Of a stretch of 64,000 bases of DNA, positions 1 to 9,274 are shown one piece after another (positions within the stretch are counted from its first letter, which is position 1; every line of letters starts with the position of its first letter). Where the stretch lies: positions 744,001 to 808,000 of the forward strand of contig NZ_CP009279.1 in assembly GCF_000758545.1 (NCBI RefSeq), read 5' to 3'. The DNA is from Paenibacillus sp. FSL H7-0737 (GTDB taxonomy: Bacteria; Bacillota; Bacilli; Paenibacillales; Paenibacillaceae). The notes under the pieces are model-generated. The model ran no database searches, was not told the origin of the DNA, and saw only the letters and a list, made by a program, of their open reading frames with translations. Both the position numbers and the translations under genes were made by a program.

Positions 1-2
1 AA

Positions 3-584
3 GCAGATGCTCGTGCTTTTCTAAAAGCAGGGATGGATGCAGGTGAACGTGAGCTTGGGGAAGCCTTTTTCGCTGAGAACAAGGGACATTTCTGGGACCT
101 CCACGAGACTCGTCCATACATTCGAATTTGCAAAAGCTACGCCGACTCTTGTTGGTTTAGCGGAAATGCAGAAGAAGCACAAAAAGTACTTGAGCACATT
201 TTAGAGCTGAATCCTGAAGATAACACAGGTGCGCGTTACCTTTTAACGGCTGCGTATCTCTACACCAACAAGCTCAAGAAGACAGAAAAGGTGCTGGAAA
301 AGTTCGGCAATGATGCAGCGGCGACAGTAGCTTACGACCGGATGGTCTTAGAATATAAGAAAAATGGGATTACTTCCCAACTGAAAATGTTGTACCGCGT
401 AGCGCGGAATGTGAACAAGCATGTGCCGGATTATTTGTTAGGGATCAAAAGATTGCCGCATAACCTTCCGGATTTTGTGGGAATGGGCGACGCTAATGAA
501 GCTATCGAATATGTTATTGTACACTCGCGTTTGTGGACAAGCCTACCTGATCTGCTGAAGTGGATGCTGAAGCAACAGGATTAG
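3..584 (+). CDS. TPR protein, ST7-like, 5' end outside window
   Basis: The reading frame is open from the first bases of the window, so the N-terminus is missing and the ATG at 33 is internal. What remains is a helical protein with a tetratricopeptide-like block: an AEEAQKVLEHILELNPEDN segment, then a second helical pair containing ARYLLTAAYLYTNKLKKTE. The order 'large Asn-Pro-x-Asp turn, then R-Y-L-L' is typical of ST7-like TPR proteins annotated in Firmicutes. Such repeats bind partner proteins; no catalytic motif is visible and no substrate can be named. The gene ends in TAG and is followed 34 bases later by a terminator hairpin, so it is the last gene of its transcript. TPR assignment fairly sure, function unknown. 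Confidence 0.7.
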   Translation, partial: ADARAFLKAGMDAGERELGEAFFAENKGHFWDLHETRPYIRICKSYADSCWFSGNAEEAQKVLEHILELNPEDNTGARYLLTAAYLYTNKLKKTEKVLEKFGNDAAATVAYDRMVLEYKKNGITSQLKMLYRVARNVNKHVPDYLLGIKRLPHNLPDFVGMGDANEAIEYVIVHSRLWTSLPDLLKWMLKQQD

Positions 585-617
585 TAGAATTCAGATCTTG
601 GACGGACATGAACTTAA

Positions 618-652
618 AGAGGCTATGGGAGATTCCTGTAGTCTCTTTTTTA
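618..652 (+). terminator. Rho-independent terminator after TPR gene
   Basis: AGAGGCTATGGGA (618-630) pairs with TCCTGTAGTCTCT (634-646) with a few G-T pairs across a three-base loop, and is followed by a run of T (646-651). Confidence 0.75.
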
Positions 653-780
653 ATATAAGAAAGTATAAGATTTGCATCAATAATTGTATTGCATACAGCG
701 GACAATGCTTGAAAAAATGTCTTTGGGAGAGTATGTTTACAAGAAGTAGAATGAATAGATGATAGTGAGGCGAGAGGGTT

Positions 781-2043
781 ATGAGAGAAGAGGAAGACCG
801 AATCGTAGGAATGGAAGATATCGTACGGGCTCATCACGTACTGCGGGAGGTCATCATCCGGACTCCACTACAGCGTGACGCCGTACTATCGGCCAAGTAT
901 GATTGCGATGTATATTTGAAGCGCGAAGATTTGCAGATTGTCCGTTCTTTTAAAATCCGTGGAGCTTATAATATGATTCGTAGTCTATCCGCAGAAGATA
1001 GAGCCAAAGGTATTGTCTGCGCGAGTGCAGGAAATCACGCACAAGGTGTAGCCTATTCCTGTAAGGCACTTGGAATTAAGGGCAAGGTCTATATGCCAAG
1101 CACAACACCTAATCAGAAGGTCAAACAAGTACGGCGGTTCGGTGGCGAGTTTGTTGAGGTCATTCTGAAGGGCGATACCTTCGATGATGCTTATGATGAA
1201 GCGCTTCAAGCTTGTATAGACCATGGTATGACGTTGATCCACCCGTTTGATGAGCCGAGAATTATTGCAGGCAATGGAACGATAGCGATGGAAGTGATGG
1301 AGAACCTGGATCACCCTGCGGATTTTATGTTCGTAACGATTGGTGGGGGCGGTCTGGCAGCAGGAATAGCCACTTATGTGAAGACGGTGAGTCCATCTAC
1401 TAAGTTGATTGGTGTGGAACCGCTTGGTGCTGCTTCAATGACTGAAGCGATCAAGCTTGGAGAAGTGGTAACGCTAAAAGAAATTAACAAGTTCGTGGAC
1501 GGAGCGGCTGTAAAGCGCGTTGGCGGACTGACTTATGATATTTGTTCCCGGCATCTGGATGACATCGTGATGGTACCTGAAGGCAAGGCTTGTACCACCA
1601 TTCTGGAGCTGTATAACGAGAATGCTATAGTGGTTGAGCCAGCGGGATCCTTACCTATCGCAGCACTTGATCAGTACCGTGATCAAATCCGCGGGAAGAC
1701 GGTCGTCTGTATCATTAGTGGGGGTAACAACGATATTGACCGTATGCAGGAGATCAAAGAGCGGTCACTGATTTACGAAGGCTTAAAGCACTACTTCATG
1801 GTGAACTTCCCACAACGGGCAGGTGCCCTGCGTGAATTCTTGGACGAAATCCTCGGTCCAGAGGATGATATTACCCGTTTCGAGTACATCAAGAAGCATG
1901 ATAAAGAGAATGGTCCCGCGCTTGTAGGCATAGAGCTATTGTCCATTGAAGCTTATGAACCACTTATCGAACGGATGCAGCAGAAGGGTGTAGATTATGT
2001 AGAAATCAATAAGGATTCCAATCTCTTTAACATCCTTATTTAA
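781..2043 (+). CDS. ilvA: Threonine dehydratase (biosynthetic), single ACT-like domain
   Basis: Pyridoxal-phosphate enzyme that deaminates threonine to 2-oxobutanoate, the first committed step of isoleucine synthesis, in the cytosol. The PLP lysine lies in SFKIRGAYN (Lys58); SAGNHAQG (82-89) is the substrate loop; GGGGLAAG (188-195) binds the PLP phosphate; SGGNND (313-318) closes the active site. After about residue 330 comes one ACT-like regulatory domain (YFMVNFPQRAGALREF onward), as in the 420-residue Bacillus form rather than the 514-residue E. coli form with two. The match in length and motifs is complete. The start has only a weak purine-rich site (GAGGCGAGAGGG). It stands alone, between a terminator at 618-652 and a bidirectional one at 2083-2120. 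No T-box leader (no AGGGTGG specifier-binding segment) was recognised upstream. Confidence 0.95.
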   Translation: MREEEDRIVGMEDIVRAHHVLREVIIRTPLQRDAVLSAKYDCDVYLKREDLQIVRSFKIRGAYNMIRSLSAEDRAKGIVCASAGNHAQGVAYSCKALGIKGKVYMPSTTPNQKVKQVRRFGGEFVEVILKGDTFDDAYDEALQACIDHGMTLIHPFDEPRIIAGNGTIAMEVMENLDHPADFMFVTIGGGGLAAGIATYVKTVSPSTKLIGVEPLGAASMTEAIKLGEVVTLKEINKFVDGAAVKRVGGLTYDICSRHLDDIVMVPEGKACTTILELYNENAIVVEPAGSLPIAALDQYRDQIRGKTVVCIISGGNNDIDRMQEIKERSLIYEGLKHYFMVNFPQRAGALREFLDEILGPEDDITRFEYIKKHDKENGPALVGIELLSIEAYEPLIERMQQKGVDYVEINKDSNLFNILI

Positions 2044-2082
2044 TTTCTTTCATCACTTTAATCATTTCGTTAATGAACATAG

Positions 2083-2120
2083 AAAGGCCCGTCCCGGAAT
2101 GAATGGGGACGGGCCTTTTG
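2083..2120. terminator. Bidirectional terminator between ilvA and convergent gene
   Basis: AAAGGCCCGTCCC (2083-2095) pairs with GGGACGGGCCTTT, with A's on the left and TTTT on the right, so it can end transcription of ilvA from the left and of the minus-strand gene from the right. Confidence 0.85.
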
Positions 2121-2129
2121 TATATCATA

Positions 2130-3071
2130 CTAGAGAGGTAATTCAGTCTTACGGTATTGTTCGACTTCATCTGTTAATTTATAATCTTTGTCTTTCATCA
2201 ATTTCATGAAGCCATCTAGTTTCTTCAGGAATGGGCTGTTGTCTTTATTCTTGGTGAGAATGCTAGAGTAGGCTTTCTGCGCCTCCAAGTCCATTTCAAG
2301 ATTGTCATAATGGAAAAGGGGCGTGTTATTCTGGCCGTAAAACGTATTGTTAACATAGATAGAATATAAGGATTTCACAGCTGAAATTCGGTTCGATTTC
2401 GGATGATTTTGAATAAATTGCTCTTGAGATAGTGCTCGCGCAGCTACATCGGTCCAACCAATGACCAGCCCGTTATCCTTGGAGGAGGGCAGATCAGACT
2501 CCGTAGCCATAATGGATAGATACGCGCTGATATCGTCAGTGACATAAAGCTTATATTTGCGGTAAGCCTCATAGTCGATCACCGGGAAAAAAGTGCCTTC
2601 CGCGGTCTCCAGTTTATATCCATTTTCGCTGGCACTCTTCAGCAGTGTGCGCAGAGTGAGATCTTCTGTGGCATCAGCAAGGGTCTTCATACTTGCGCCA
2701 GCTTTATAGATGGCGGTGAGCTTCCGCTGGACATTGCTGGTACTGAATTTGCTCTCCCACGCCGGAAGCGCCGCCTTGTGCAAATTTTCAAGCTTCAGTG
2801 TCATTATCGTGGCACGATACGAACCTACCGCATACATATTGGCGTTCAAATATTTAATAGCTTCGGGTAACTTGTTAGAGGAAGACAACAGCGGCAATGC
2901 TGCTTTATAGATAGCCTCCGCATGATTATTGTTTGCTGTCAAAGGATTTGCCTTAGTGCCTCCCACAGGAGGGCTGGCAGCGCCTTCAGCTTGAATCGTT
3001 CCTATAGGTACCGCGCCTAGTCCCAATGTTACTGCTAGAACAGAATAGAGAATATATTGCTTCTTATTCAT
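2130..3071 (-). CDS. Secreted protein of unknown function
   Basis: 313 residues beginning with a type I signal peptide: MNKK, a hydrophobic stretch (YILYSVLAVTLGLGAVPIG) and a likely cut after IQAEG near residue 30. The mature part is mostly helical and Lys/Ala/Tyr rich, with no cysteine pair and no recognised catalytic motif. A segment near residue 200 (GLVIGWTDVAARALSQEQF) suggests a folded extracellular domain, but I do not recognise the family. The start is supported by an AGGGGG ribosome site. The DUF1129 gene begins upstream on the same strand and ends 47 bases before it, so the two are probably cotranscribed. Ends against the bidirectional terminator behind ilvA. Confidence 0.75.
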   Translation of the reverse strand: MNKKQYILYSVLAVTLGLGAVPIGTIQAEGAASPPVGGTKANPLTANNNHAEAIYKAALPLLSSSNKLPEAIKYLNANMYAVGSYRATIMTLKLENLHKAALPAWESKFSTSNVQRKLTAIYKAGASMKTLADATEDLTLRTLLKSASENGYKLETAEGTFFPVIDYEAYRKYKLYVTDDISAYLSIMATESDLPSSKDNGLVIGWTDVAARALSQEQFIQNHPKSNRISAVKSLYSIYVNNTFYGQNNTPLFHYDNLEMDLEAQKAYSSILTKNKDNSPFLKKLDGFMKLMKDKDYKLTDEVEQYRKTELPL

Positions 3072-3118
3072 GGAAGTTCCCCCTGTCTATTGGATGAAAT
3101 ATGGGTGGAGCATGACTT

Positions 3119-3781
3119 TTATTTTCTAAAAAATATAAACTTTAGTCCAATTGCCCCAATTAGGGAAACAATTAAGCTTACCCACGGGGATAAAGTAATG
3201 ACCGGAAACAATCGGTCGAGGTACAAGCCAATGAATACGGCAACTACGGCGATTCCGATATAGACGCCAAGGCCCTTGATATCAAAGGGCTTGGCTTTAG
3301 GTGCATCCCCCTCAGACAAGGAGGTTAACCATTTCATAATAAGTTCGATCAAGATAATGGAACCTGCCCCCACAGCGAAGAGGGTGAAGAGGCTAATCTC
3401 TCCGAACATCCCAGTTGATCCGTTAGTCCATTGTAAGAAGAGTCCACCTATAGCCAAGATCCCGAACAAACAGGTTAGAGCCGCGCAGGGAATCATCAAG
3501 TAATAGTTCCATTTGCTGCGCGCTGGGCGTGTGGGAACGCTGTCTATGATCTCTTTAAAATAATCATCCGGATTCTCGCCAAACACCTGTTTAGCGTTTT
3601 TACCTTTTTTTTGTTCTTTCAGAAGCAGCTTGGCTGCATCCAGTAAAAGTTCTTCAGCGCGGAGAGCTTCTACCCTACTGGCGCGCATCGTCAGGATCAT
3701 ATCTTCAAAATAGGATCGATTGAAAGGCGTCATCTGCTCACGCAGGGCGTTATTTTCCTTAATCATATCTTTCACTTTCAT
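3119..3781 (-). CDS. DUF1129 family membrane protein
   Basis: 220 residues. The N-terminal third is a soluble helical region (MKVKDMIKENNALREQMTP...) with a conserved-looking short motif NPDDYFKEII near residue 68-78. It is followed by four predicted membrane helices: about 92-114, 127-148, 168-186 and 195-216. This layout of cytosolic helical head plus four-helix membrane tail is that of the DUF1129 family of Firmicutes. No function is established. It is the first gene of a likely two-gene minus-strand transcript with the secreted protein at 2130-3071. Confidence 0.75.
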   Translation of the reverse strand: MKVKDMIKENNALREQMTPFNRSYFEDMILTMRASRVEALRAEELLLDAAKLLLKEQKKGKNAKQVFGENPDDYFKEIIDSVPTRPARSKWNYYLMIPCAALTCLFGILAIGGLFLQWTNGSTGMFGEISLFTLFAVGAGSIILIELIMKWLTSLSEGDAPKAKPFDIKGLGVYIGIAVVAVFIGLYLDRLFPVITLSPWVSLIVSLIGAIGLKFIFFRK

Positions 3782-3964
3782 AATAGGGATGTAAACCTCC
3801 AGTAGTGTTAATCGGTATAGTCTTTAACCTAGAGTATACGTTTGCCTGACAGGTCAGCGCAAGGACAAGCATTTCTATTTTCCTATGCATAATCCTTTTA
3901 TAAGAGTGAACACTGATAATGTTGTTGCTTGATCAATATAGCTTTGGGAAAGGTTGGGAGCTTT

Positions 3965-4168
3965 ATGGAACATGAGAACAAGAAAGAACAGGACAGTGTC
4001 ATGGGCAACGGTTTCGAGCCTACGCCCAATCATTCAATGGGGGATTGGGGCGGCTCTGATGGATTCAGCATGTGGAATTCCACAGAAGAACCAGCAACAG
4101 AGGGTGCGCTTAAGGATTGGGAAGGTAGTCAAGAAACCCATGAGATGTTTAACGACAGCTATGATTGA
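3965..4168 (+). CDS. Small acidic protein of unknown function
   Basis: 67 residues, rich in Asp, Glu, Gly, Trp and Ser, without membrane helix or cysteine. I place the start at the ATG at 3965 rather than the in-frame ATG at 3929 because an AAAGGTTGGGAG ribosome site sits just before it. It repeats the theme G-D-W-G-G and L-K-D-W-E-G. A hairpin follows at 4202-4239. A second overlapping frame (3954-4172) is a shadow. Not recognised; coding judged from the ribosome site, composition and downstream hairpin. Confidence 0.55.
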   Translation: MEHENKKEQDSVMGNGFEPTPNHSMGDWGGSDGFSMWNSTEEPATEGALKDWEGSQETHEMFNDSYD

Positions 4169-4201
4169 TTGACGGCCCAGGAAGCTCATCATGCGATTGA
4201 A

Positions 4202-4241
4202 AAACAGCCAGTCTCCATTATATTGGAGACTGGCTGTTTGA
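4202..4241 (+). terminator. Strong hairpin, likely terminator
   Basis: AAACAGCCAGTCTCCA (4202-4217) pairs perfectly with TGGAGACTGGCTGTTT (4224-4239). The T run after it is short, so termination may be partial. Confidence 0.6.
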
Positions 4242-4300
4242 CGTTCCGGTTTATACTCCGAATTTGCTCTTGCAAATTACTAAGATCTGTCCCGTTTCTG

Positions 4301-4328
4301 TTGACAATATGAACGAAATCTTTATAAT
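4301..4328 (+). promoter_or_regulatory. Consensus sigma-A promoter for the hydrolase gene
   Basis: TTGACA at 4301-4306, 16-base spacer, TATAAT at 4323-4328. Both hexamers match the consensus exactly, 75 bases upstream of the hydrolase start. Confidence 0.75.
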
Positions 4329-4403
4329 AAGAATATAATTCACACTAAGTTAATCGGAATTCTAATAAATTAAAATAATGATTAAATATAGGAGGTTACG
4401 GCA

Positions 4404-5234
4404 ATGGAACGGAATATTGTAATTCGGCATAACGGCGAAGAATTGACAGCGAGCATCCATTATCCGAGTAAAGAGAAGGGAACTTCCACACGTTGCAAGG
4501 ACAGATTGCCATTAGCTGTAATCTGCCATGGATTTGTGGGTAACCGGATTGGAGTCGATCGGATATTTGTCAAAGCAGCTCGTGAGCTGGCGCAAGACGG
4601 GTATATGGTCATTCGATTTGACTATGCGGGCTGCGGCGAGAGCAGCGGTAATTACGGCGAGGAGGATATGGAGTCGATGATCGCTCAGACTAGAGCGGTG
4701 CTCGATTACGGAATTAGCTCTGCCGATGTGGATCCACAGCGTGTGACGCTTATTGGCCATAGTCTGGGTGGGGCGGTTGCGCTTCTGACAAGTATTCGTG
4801 ATCGCCGCGTGAAGAATCTCGTGCTGTGGGCCTCCGTGGGTTACCCCTTCAATGATATTGTGAAGATCGTAGGGCGGGAGGCGTATGACCGTTCGGTGAA
4901 GAATGGATCAGCGGATTACGTGGGCTACTCGTTCACACCGGTATATTTCAATTCTTTGGCGGCCTTCCAGCCTTTCCAAGAGGCTAGTAAATTCAGCGGT
5001 GATGTGCTCGTCATTCATGGTACGTCTGACGATGTCATCCCCGTGGATTATGCATTCCTTTACCAGAAATTATTCTGGACGCGTCCTGAGGGACGATGCG
5101 ATAAAGAGATCATTTTTCAAGGTGATCATACCTTTTCTTCTGGGCCAGCACAGCAGCAGCTGCTAAAGCGGACAAGAGAGTGGATGAACGAACAGGAGCA
5201 TGTGCAGACAGAGTGGCAAAATTGGATGATATAG
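4404..5234 (+). CDS. Alpha/beta hydrolase (serine esterase type)
   Basis: 276-residue cytosolic alpha/beta hydrolase. CHGFVGNR (41-48) forms the oxyanion strand-turn. The nucleophile elbow is GHSLGG with Ser120. HGTSDDVIP (205-213) carries the acidic residue (Asp209 or Asp210), and FQGDHTFS supplies His242, so the triad is complete. FDYAGCGESSG (72-82) is the usual second turn. Short lid and close similarity in layout to YtmA/S9-like carboxylesterases suggest an ester or peptide-ester hydrolase; the natural substrate cannot be told. An AGGAGGT ribosome site precedes the ATG and a consensus promoter lies upstream. The dioxygenase gene follows after 85 bases and may be read together with it. 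Confidence 0.85.
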   Translation: MERNIVIRHNGEELTASIHYPSKEKGTSTRCKDRLPLAVICHGFVGNRIGVDRIFVKAARELAQDGYMVIRFDYAGCGESSGNYGEEDMESMIAQTRAVLDYGISSADVDPQRVTLIGHSLGGAVALLTSIRDRRVKNLVLWASVGYPFNDIVKIVGREAYDRSVKNGSADYVGYSFTPVYFNSLAAFQPFQEASKFSGDVLVIHGTSDDVIPVDYAFLYQKLFWTRPEGRCDKEIIFQGDHTFSSGPAQQQLLKRTREWMNEQEHVQTEWQNWMI

Positions 5235-5319
5235 GTGATGGACTTTACTCGCAATAACTTGAAATTAGCGGTAAAATAAAGATGCACACCATATACTGGG
5301 TTATGGAGGTTGGCATCCT

Positions 5320-6096
5320 ATGAAATTACCGTCATTTTTTATCGCGCACGGTTCTCCGCTCCTCGCACTGGAGGATAACGAGTATACCCGTTTTCTGGAG
5401 CGGCTTGGTCAAGAACTAGAAGCACCACGGGGTATAGTAGTATTCTCAGCGCACTGGGATAGCCCAGAACAGCTACTCACCATGGATGAGAAGCACGAAA
5501 CACAACACGACTTCTACGGATTTCCTGAAGAAATGTATACGCTGACCTATCCAGCCCCAGGCGATCCAGCTCTAACCAAGCGGATTTCCGAGCTCTTTAA
5601 GGGTAACAATCTTTCACATCAGCCCGTTCTGGGGCGAGGACTCGATCACGGAGTCTGGGTAATACTGAAAAAAATGTTTCCGAAAGCCGATATTCCGGTA
5701 GTCGCTTTATCCGTCGATTCACTACGTTCTCCCAAGGAACAGTATAATATCGGGCGGATGTTAGCCCCTCTGCGTGACGAAGGCATACTGCTGATAGGAA
5801 GCGGTGGACTTGTTCACAATTTGCGGATGCTTAATGAAAGTGATCAGCCTGAAGAGTGGGCGCTTGAATTCGATGCGTGGATTGCCAAAGGGTTAGAATC
5901 TTGGGATTTACCTTCACTGTTTGCTTATGAGAAAAAAGCTCCGCATGTTCGTGATGCGGTTCCATCTTACGGAAGAGAGCATTTCGCACCTCTCTTTTAT
6001 GCGATGGGAACAGCGGATGGCAGCAGAAAGGCAGAGCGAATATTTCAAGCGTATCAATATGGGACATTAAGCCTCAATTGCTGGAAGCTAGACTAA
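5320..6096 (+). CDS. DODA-type extradiol ring-opening dioxygenase
   Basis: 258 residues, the usual length of the LigB/DODA (4,5-DOPA dioxygenase, YgiD) family. Metal ligands of the family are all present: His10 in IAHGSP, His45 in SAHWDS, with catalytic His110 in GLDHGVW and His166 in GGLVHN, and His221 in EHFAPL. The enzymes open catechol rings with oxygen, using zinc or iron; the real substrate here is unknown, and many family members act on small phenolics of unclear role. Start supported by ATGGAGG ribosome site. A clear terminator follows at 6115-6147. No aromatic catabolism genes surround it. Confidence 0.88.
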   Translation: MKLPSFFIAHGSPLLALEDNEYTRFLERLGQELEAPRGIVVFSAHWDSPEQLLTMDEKHETQHDFYGFPEEMYTLTYPAPGDPALTKRISELFKGNNLSHQPVLGRGLDHGVWVILKKMFPKADIPVVALSVDSLRSPKEQYNIGRMLAPLRDEGILLIGSGGLVHNLRMLNESDQPEEWALEFDAWIAKGLESWDLPSLFAYEKKAPHVRDAVPSYGREHFAPLFYAMGTADGSRKAERIFQAYQYGTLSLNCWKLD

Positions 6097-6114
6097 ATGG
6101 ATAAGATACACGTA

Positions 6115-6147
6115 GGGTACAGCCGGAGATCGGCTGTGCCCTTTTTT
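6115..6147 (+). terminator. Rho-independent terminator after dioxygenase gene
   Basis: GGGTACAGCCG (6115-6125) pairs with CGGCTGTGCCC (6131-6141), followed by TTTTTT. Confidence 0.88.
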
Positions 6148-6339
6148 AAAATATAAGAAAGTAAAAGTTTCACGCTATGCATTATCCTTATATTTCTTGC
6201 TTAAACGTATATCGTCCTAATAAGGACGCTGAAGTCGATTACACTTGATGCAAGCGGATCAAGACAAATGGGACTGGCTGTGATTAAATGGAAGAAACCA
6301 GTTAAGATACATAAAACGTTTAGGAGGAACTACAAGCTT

Positions 6340-7437
6340 ATGAAAGTAAACTGCTCTTCTTCCCGTCTATTATCTGCCCTTGTACTAAGTACCCTATTGC
6401 TCTCCGCTTGCGGAACAGAGAGTGCAAATAATGTAATTGCCCCGACACAGCAACCTACAGCAGATCCCGCGCCTATTGAAACGATCCAGCCATCGCCTAC
6501 TGCAGATCCATCTGCTGAACTCGTTTCCGGATTAACAGGTCTTCCCGTTTCTGAAAACAGTCTCCCGCGTCCCTTAGCTGTTATGATTAATAATGCTCCA
6601 GCGGCCCGGCCACAGTCGGGGGTGAGTGAAGCGGATATTTTATATGAGGTCCTTGCTGAAGGTGGCATTACGCGGTTGATTGGTATTTTTCAAAGTCATA
6701 CCGGAGTGGTCAAAATCGGACCGATTCGCAGTATTCGCCCTTATCTGCTCGATATTGGCGAGAGCTATGGTGGTGTGACAGTGCATGCCGGGGGGAGCCC
6801 CGCGGCATATGCTATTTTGCAAAAAGAGAAAAAAGCAGATATGGACGAAATCGGTCGTGCCGGAGCCTATTTCTGGCGGGACAAAGCACGTAAAGCCCCT
6901 CATAATCTCTACAGTAATGCAGCGAAGCTGCGGGAAGGTGCCGAGAAGCTGGGTTATGACAAAAGTGTGAAGGTGCCAGGGTATCTTTTTAACAATCCAG
7001 ATTACATACCGACAGGCGGAGAACAGGCCGCTGAGTTTAGCGTAAACTTCTTGCTTAAAAGTTATAAAATTGACTATAAATACGATACTCAGCTCCAGAC
7101 CTATCAGCGTTACGTGAATGGTAAACCACATTTGGATCTGAATAACAATAAGCCAGTAGAAGCTGCAAATGTGATGGTGATGGGTTCCGATCATAAAGTA
7201 CTTGATGATGTTGGAAGACTTCAGGTTGATGTGGAGCTTGGTGGAGAAGCGTTGCTCTTTCAGAGAGGACAGGTCACAAAGGGCAGATGGTCGCGTGAGC
7301 CAGGTGATGTGATTCGGTTTGTGAAGGATGGTAAAGAAGAGCTAATGTATCCAGGAATCACCCATATTTTGGTTGTCCCTAATTCACCTTCATTTAGCAG
7401 TCATGTGGTATACGGCGGAGCAGATAGTGCAACCTAA
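6340..7437 (+). CDS. yerB: DUF3048 lipoprotein, YerB-like
   Basis: 365 residues from the ATG at 6340, chosen because AGGAGG lies 12 bases before it and because it starts a clean lipoprotein signal; the ATG at 6268 would add 24 residues ahead of the signal. The lipobox is LSAC with Cys24, so the protein is anchored to the outer face of the membrane. A Pro/Thr-rich linker (to about residue 65) leads to the DUF3048 N-terminal domain (LTGLPVSENSLPRPLAVMIN, then SGVSEADILYEVLAEGGITR, GPIRSIRPY) and the DUF3048 C-terminal domain from about residue 230. B. subtilis YerB has this layout. Biochemical function is not established. Confidence 0.88.
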   Translation: MKVNCSSSRLLSALVLSTLLLSACGTESANNVIAPTQQPTADPAPIETIQPSPTADPSAELVSGLTGLPVSENSLPRPLAVMINNAPAARPQSGVSEADILYEVLAEGGITRLIGIFQSHTGVVKIGPIRSIRPYLLDIGESYGGVTVHAGGSPAAYAILQKEKKADMDEIGRAGAYFWRDKARKAPHNLYSNAAKLREGAEKLGYDKSVKVPGYLFNNPDYIPTGGEQAAEFSVNFLLKSYKIDYKYDTQLQTYQRYVNGKPHLDLNNNKPVEAANVMVMGSDHKVLDDVGRLQVDVELGGEALLFQRGQVTKGRWSREPGDVIRFVKDGKEELMYPGITHILVVPNSPSFSSHVVYGGADSAT

Positions 7438-7639
7438 GAAAGTCGGAATATCCAGTGTTATACAGATTTGTGTTCGGAATTATGGGTAAGTGTTAATAGA
7501 GTGTAAAAAAGTTCATTTCTATAGCTTCTATACCTTCTACGGATATGTTAAGATAACAAGGGTTGTCATTCATTTTCATGCTTTTTACATATGGGTGACT
7601 CTGTACTCACGGTAATATTATGTAAAGGGGTTTAAAACA

Positions 7640-8257
7640 ATGAAGTTGAGAAAAAAGGACATATTCTTTGAGACGCTGGAAAATATGGCGGATACCATTG
7701 TCCAAGCTGCAGATTATTTTGCTCAGAATATCACTGATCTCCAGAATAATGTCGATAGTTTCGCTGCAGAGATGAAGAAGTACGAATCCCAATGTGATAC
7801 TTACACGCACACCGTAATTAAGGAACTGAACAAGACGTTCATTACGCCACTTGAGCGTGACGACATTATGGACTTGATTACAAGCATGGATGATGTCATT
7901 GATGGCTTGGAGGCATCTGCCTCACGTTTCTATATGTACAACCTTCTTGACCCGGATGAATACATTGTACAATTTGCCGAAATCCTTCGTCAGTGTGCTT
8001 ATGAAATCCAAAAAGCGGTTCATTTGCTTTCCCAGAAGAAGCTGCTGGCCATTCGTGAATATACGATCCGTTTGAATGACCTTGAGAATCAAGGGGACGA
8101 AGTCCTTCGTATTTGTACCAAAGCTCTATTTGAAACCGTTAAGGACCCGATTGAGCTGATTAAGCGCAAGGAATTATATGAGCGACTCGAGACCACTACA
8201 GATAAATGTGAAGATGTAGCCAACATGTTGGAATCGATCATCATGCGCAACTCATAA
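7640..8257 (+). CDS. DUF47 (PhoU-like) phosphate-transport accessory protein
   Basis: 205 residues, all helical, of the DUF47/PhoU-like family found next to Pit transporters (YkaA in B. subtilis). The start MKLRKKDIFFETLENMADTI and the acidic helices with E-x-x-x-D pairs (TPLERDDIMDLITSMDDVID, 76-95; ENQGDEVLR) are the metal-binding repeats of PhoU-like proteins. It ends 13 bases before pit, so the two form one operon. It is thought to modulate phosphate uptake by Pit, acting on the cytosolic side. Ribosome site AAAGGGG. I found no Pho box in the 200 bases upstream. Confidence 0.9.
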   Translation: MKLRKKDIFFETLENMADTIVQAADYFAQNITDLQNNVDSFAAEMKKYESQCDTYTHTVIKELNKTFITPLERDDIMDLITSMDDVIDGLEASASRFYMYNLLDPDEYIVQFAEILRQCAYEIQKAVHLLSQKKLLAIREYTIRLNDLENQGDEVLRICTKALFETVKDPIELIKRKELYERLETTTDKCEDVANMLESIIMRNS

Positions 8258-8270
8258 GGGGTACTAGAAT

Positions 8271-9263
8271 ATGGAAACATCGATATGGATTCTTGGAATT
8301 GTTATATTTCTCGCGCTTGCGTTTGACTTTATTAATGGTTTCCATGATACGGCCAACGCGATTGCTACCTCTGTCTCTACACGTGCGTTAAAACCTCGAA
8401 CAGCTATTATTATGGCGGCACTGATGAACTTTGTCGGAGCTTTGATGTTTACAGGTGTAGCTAAGAAAATTGGCGGAAGTATCACAGACCCCACGTTGCT
8501 GGAAAATGGTCTGGATATCATAATAGCCACGCTGATTGCTGCGATTATTTGGAATTTGATCACCTGGTGGCTCGGAATTCCGTCCTCCTCCTCTCATGCA
8601 CTGATCGGCGCTTTGGCTGGTGCGGTATATGTGGGTGCAGGTTCGTCGCATATTAACTGGGGCGGATTTGTGGAAATTGTCGAGGGCTTGATCTTCTCGC
8701 CAATTATTGCATTTGTTATCGGTTATATCATCATGACAGTCCTGAAATGGATTTTTGCAAAGCGTAGTCCACATACGGTTAATAAGGGCTTCCGCTCCAT
8801 GCAGGTTGTGACGGCGGCATTACAGTCGTTTACTCATGGTACGAATGATGCGCAGAAGGCGATGGGGATCATTACCTTTGCGCTCGTTACATCAGGACGC
8901 CAAGAGACTATGGATGTAATCCCTCTATGGGTTAAGGTTGCTGCGGCTACGGCTATGGCACTCGGTACCTCCATTGGTGGTTGGAAGATTATCAAGACCA
9001 TGGGTACGAAGATTTTCAAAATCGAGCCGATCAACGGCTTCGCGGCTGATATTTCCGCGGCTTCCGTTATTTTCTCGGCAACACTGCTTCATTTGCCAGT
9101 CAGCTCCACACATGCTATCACTTCAGCGATCCTGGGTGTTGGCTCTGCGAAACGCTTCTCTGCCGTGAAATGGGGAGTAGCTGGACGTATTGTAGTTACC
9201 TGGTTTATTACGATTCCAATCAGTGCGGTATTAGCCGGTCTGATTTTCAAAATCATTTTTTAA
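8271..9263 (+). CDS. pit: Inorganic phosphate transporter, Pit family
   Basis: 330-residue integral membrane protein of the PiT family, which moves phosphate (as metal-phosphate) with protons. The two inverted PD001131-type signatures are visible: GFHDTANAIATSVSTRAL near 22-40 and FTHGTNDAQKAMGIITFAL near 185-205. Membrane helices fill about 4-26, 41-62, 78-100, 106-125, 136-160, 205-235, 260-282 and 300-328. It shares a transcript with the DUF47 gene and is closed by a terminator at 9275-9317. Phosphate is the family substrate; sulfate-type relatives are less likely given the partner gene. Confidence 0.93.
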   Translation: METSIWILGIVIFLALAFDFINGFHDTANAIATSVSTRALKPRTAIIMAALMNFVGALMFTGVAKKIGGSITDPTLLENGLDIIIATLIAAIIWNLITWWLGIPSSSSHALIGALAGAVYVGAGSSHINWGGFVEIVEGLIFSPIIAFVIGYIIMTVLKWIFAKRSPHTVNKGFRSMQVVTAALQSFTHGTNDAQKAMGIITFALVTSGRQETMDVIPLWVKVAAATAMALGTSIGGWKIIKTMGTKIFKIEPINGFAADISAASVIFSATLLHLPVSSTHAITSAILGVGSAKRFSAVKWGVAGRIVVTWFITIPISAVLAGLIFKIIF

Positions 9264-9274
9264 ATCCCTTTAAT

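Noticed and set aside
585..780. T-box leader for ilvA
   Set aside because: No T-box anti-terminator sequence could be found; the only hairpin belongs to the gene before it.
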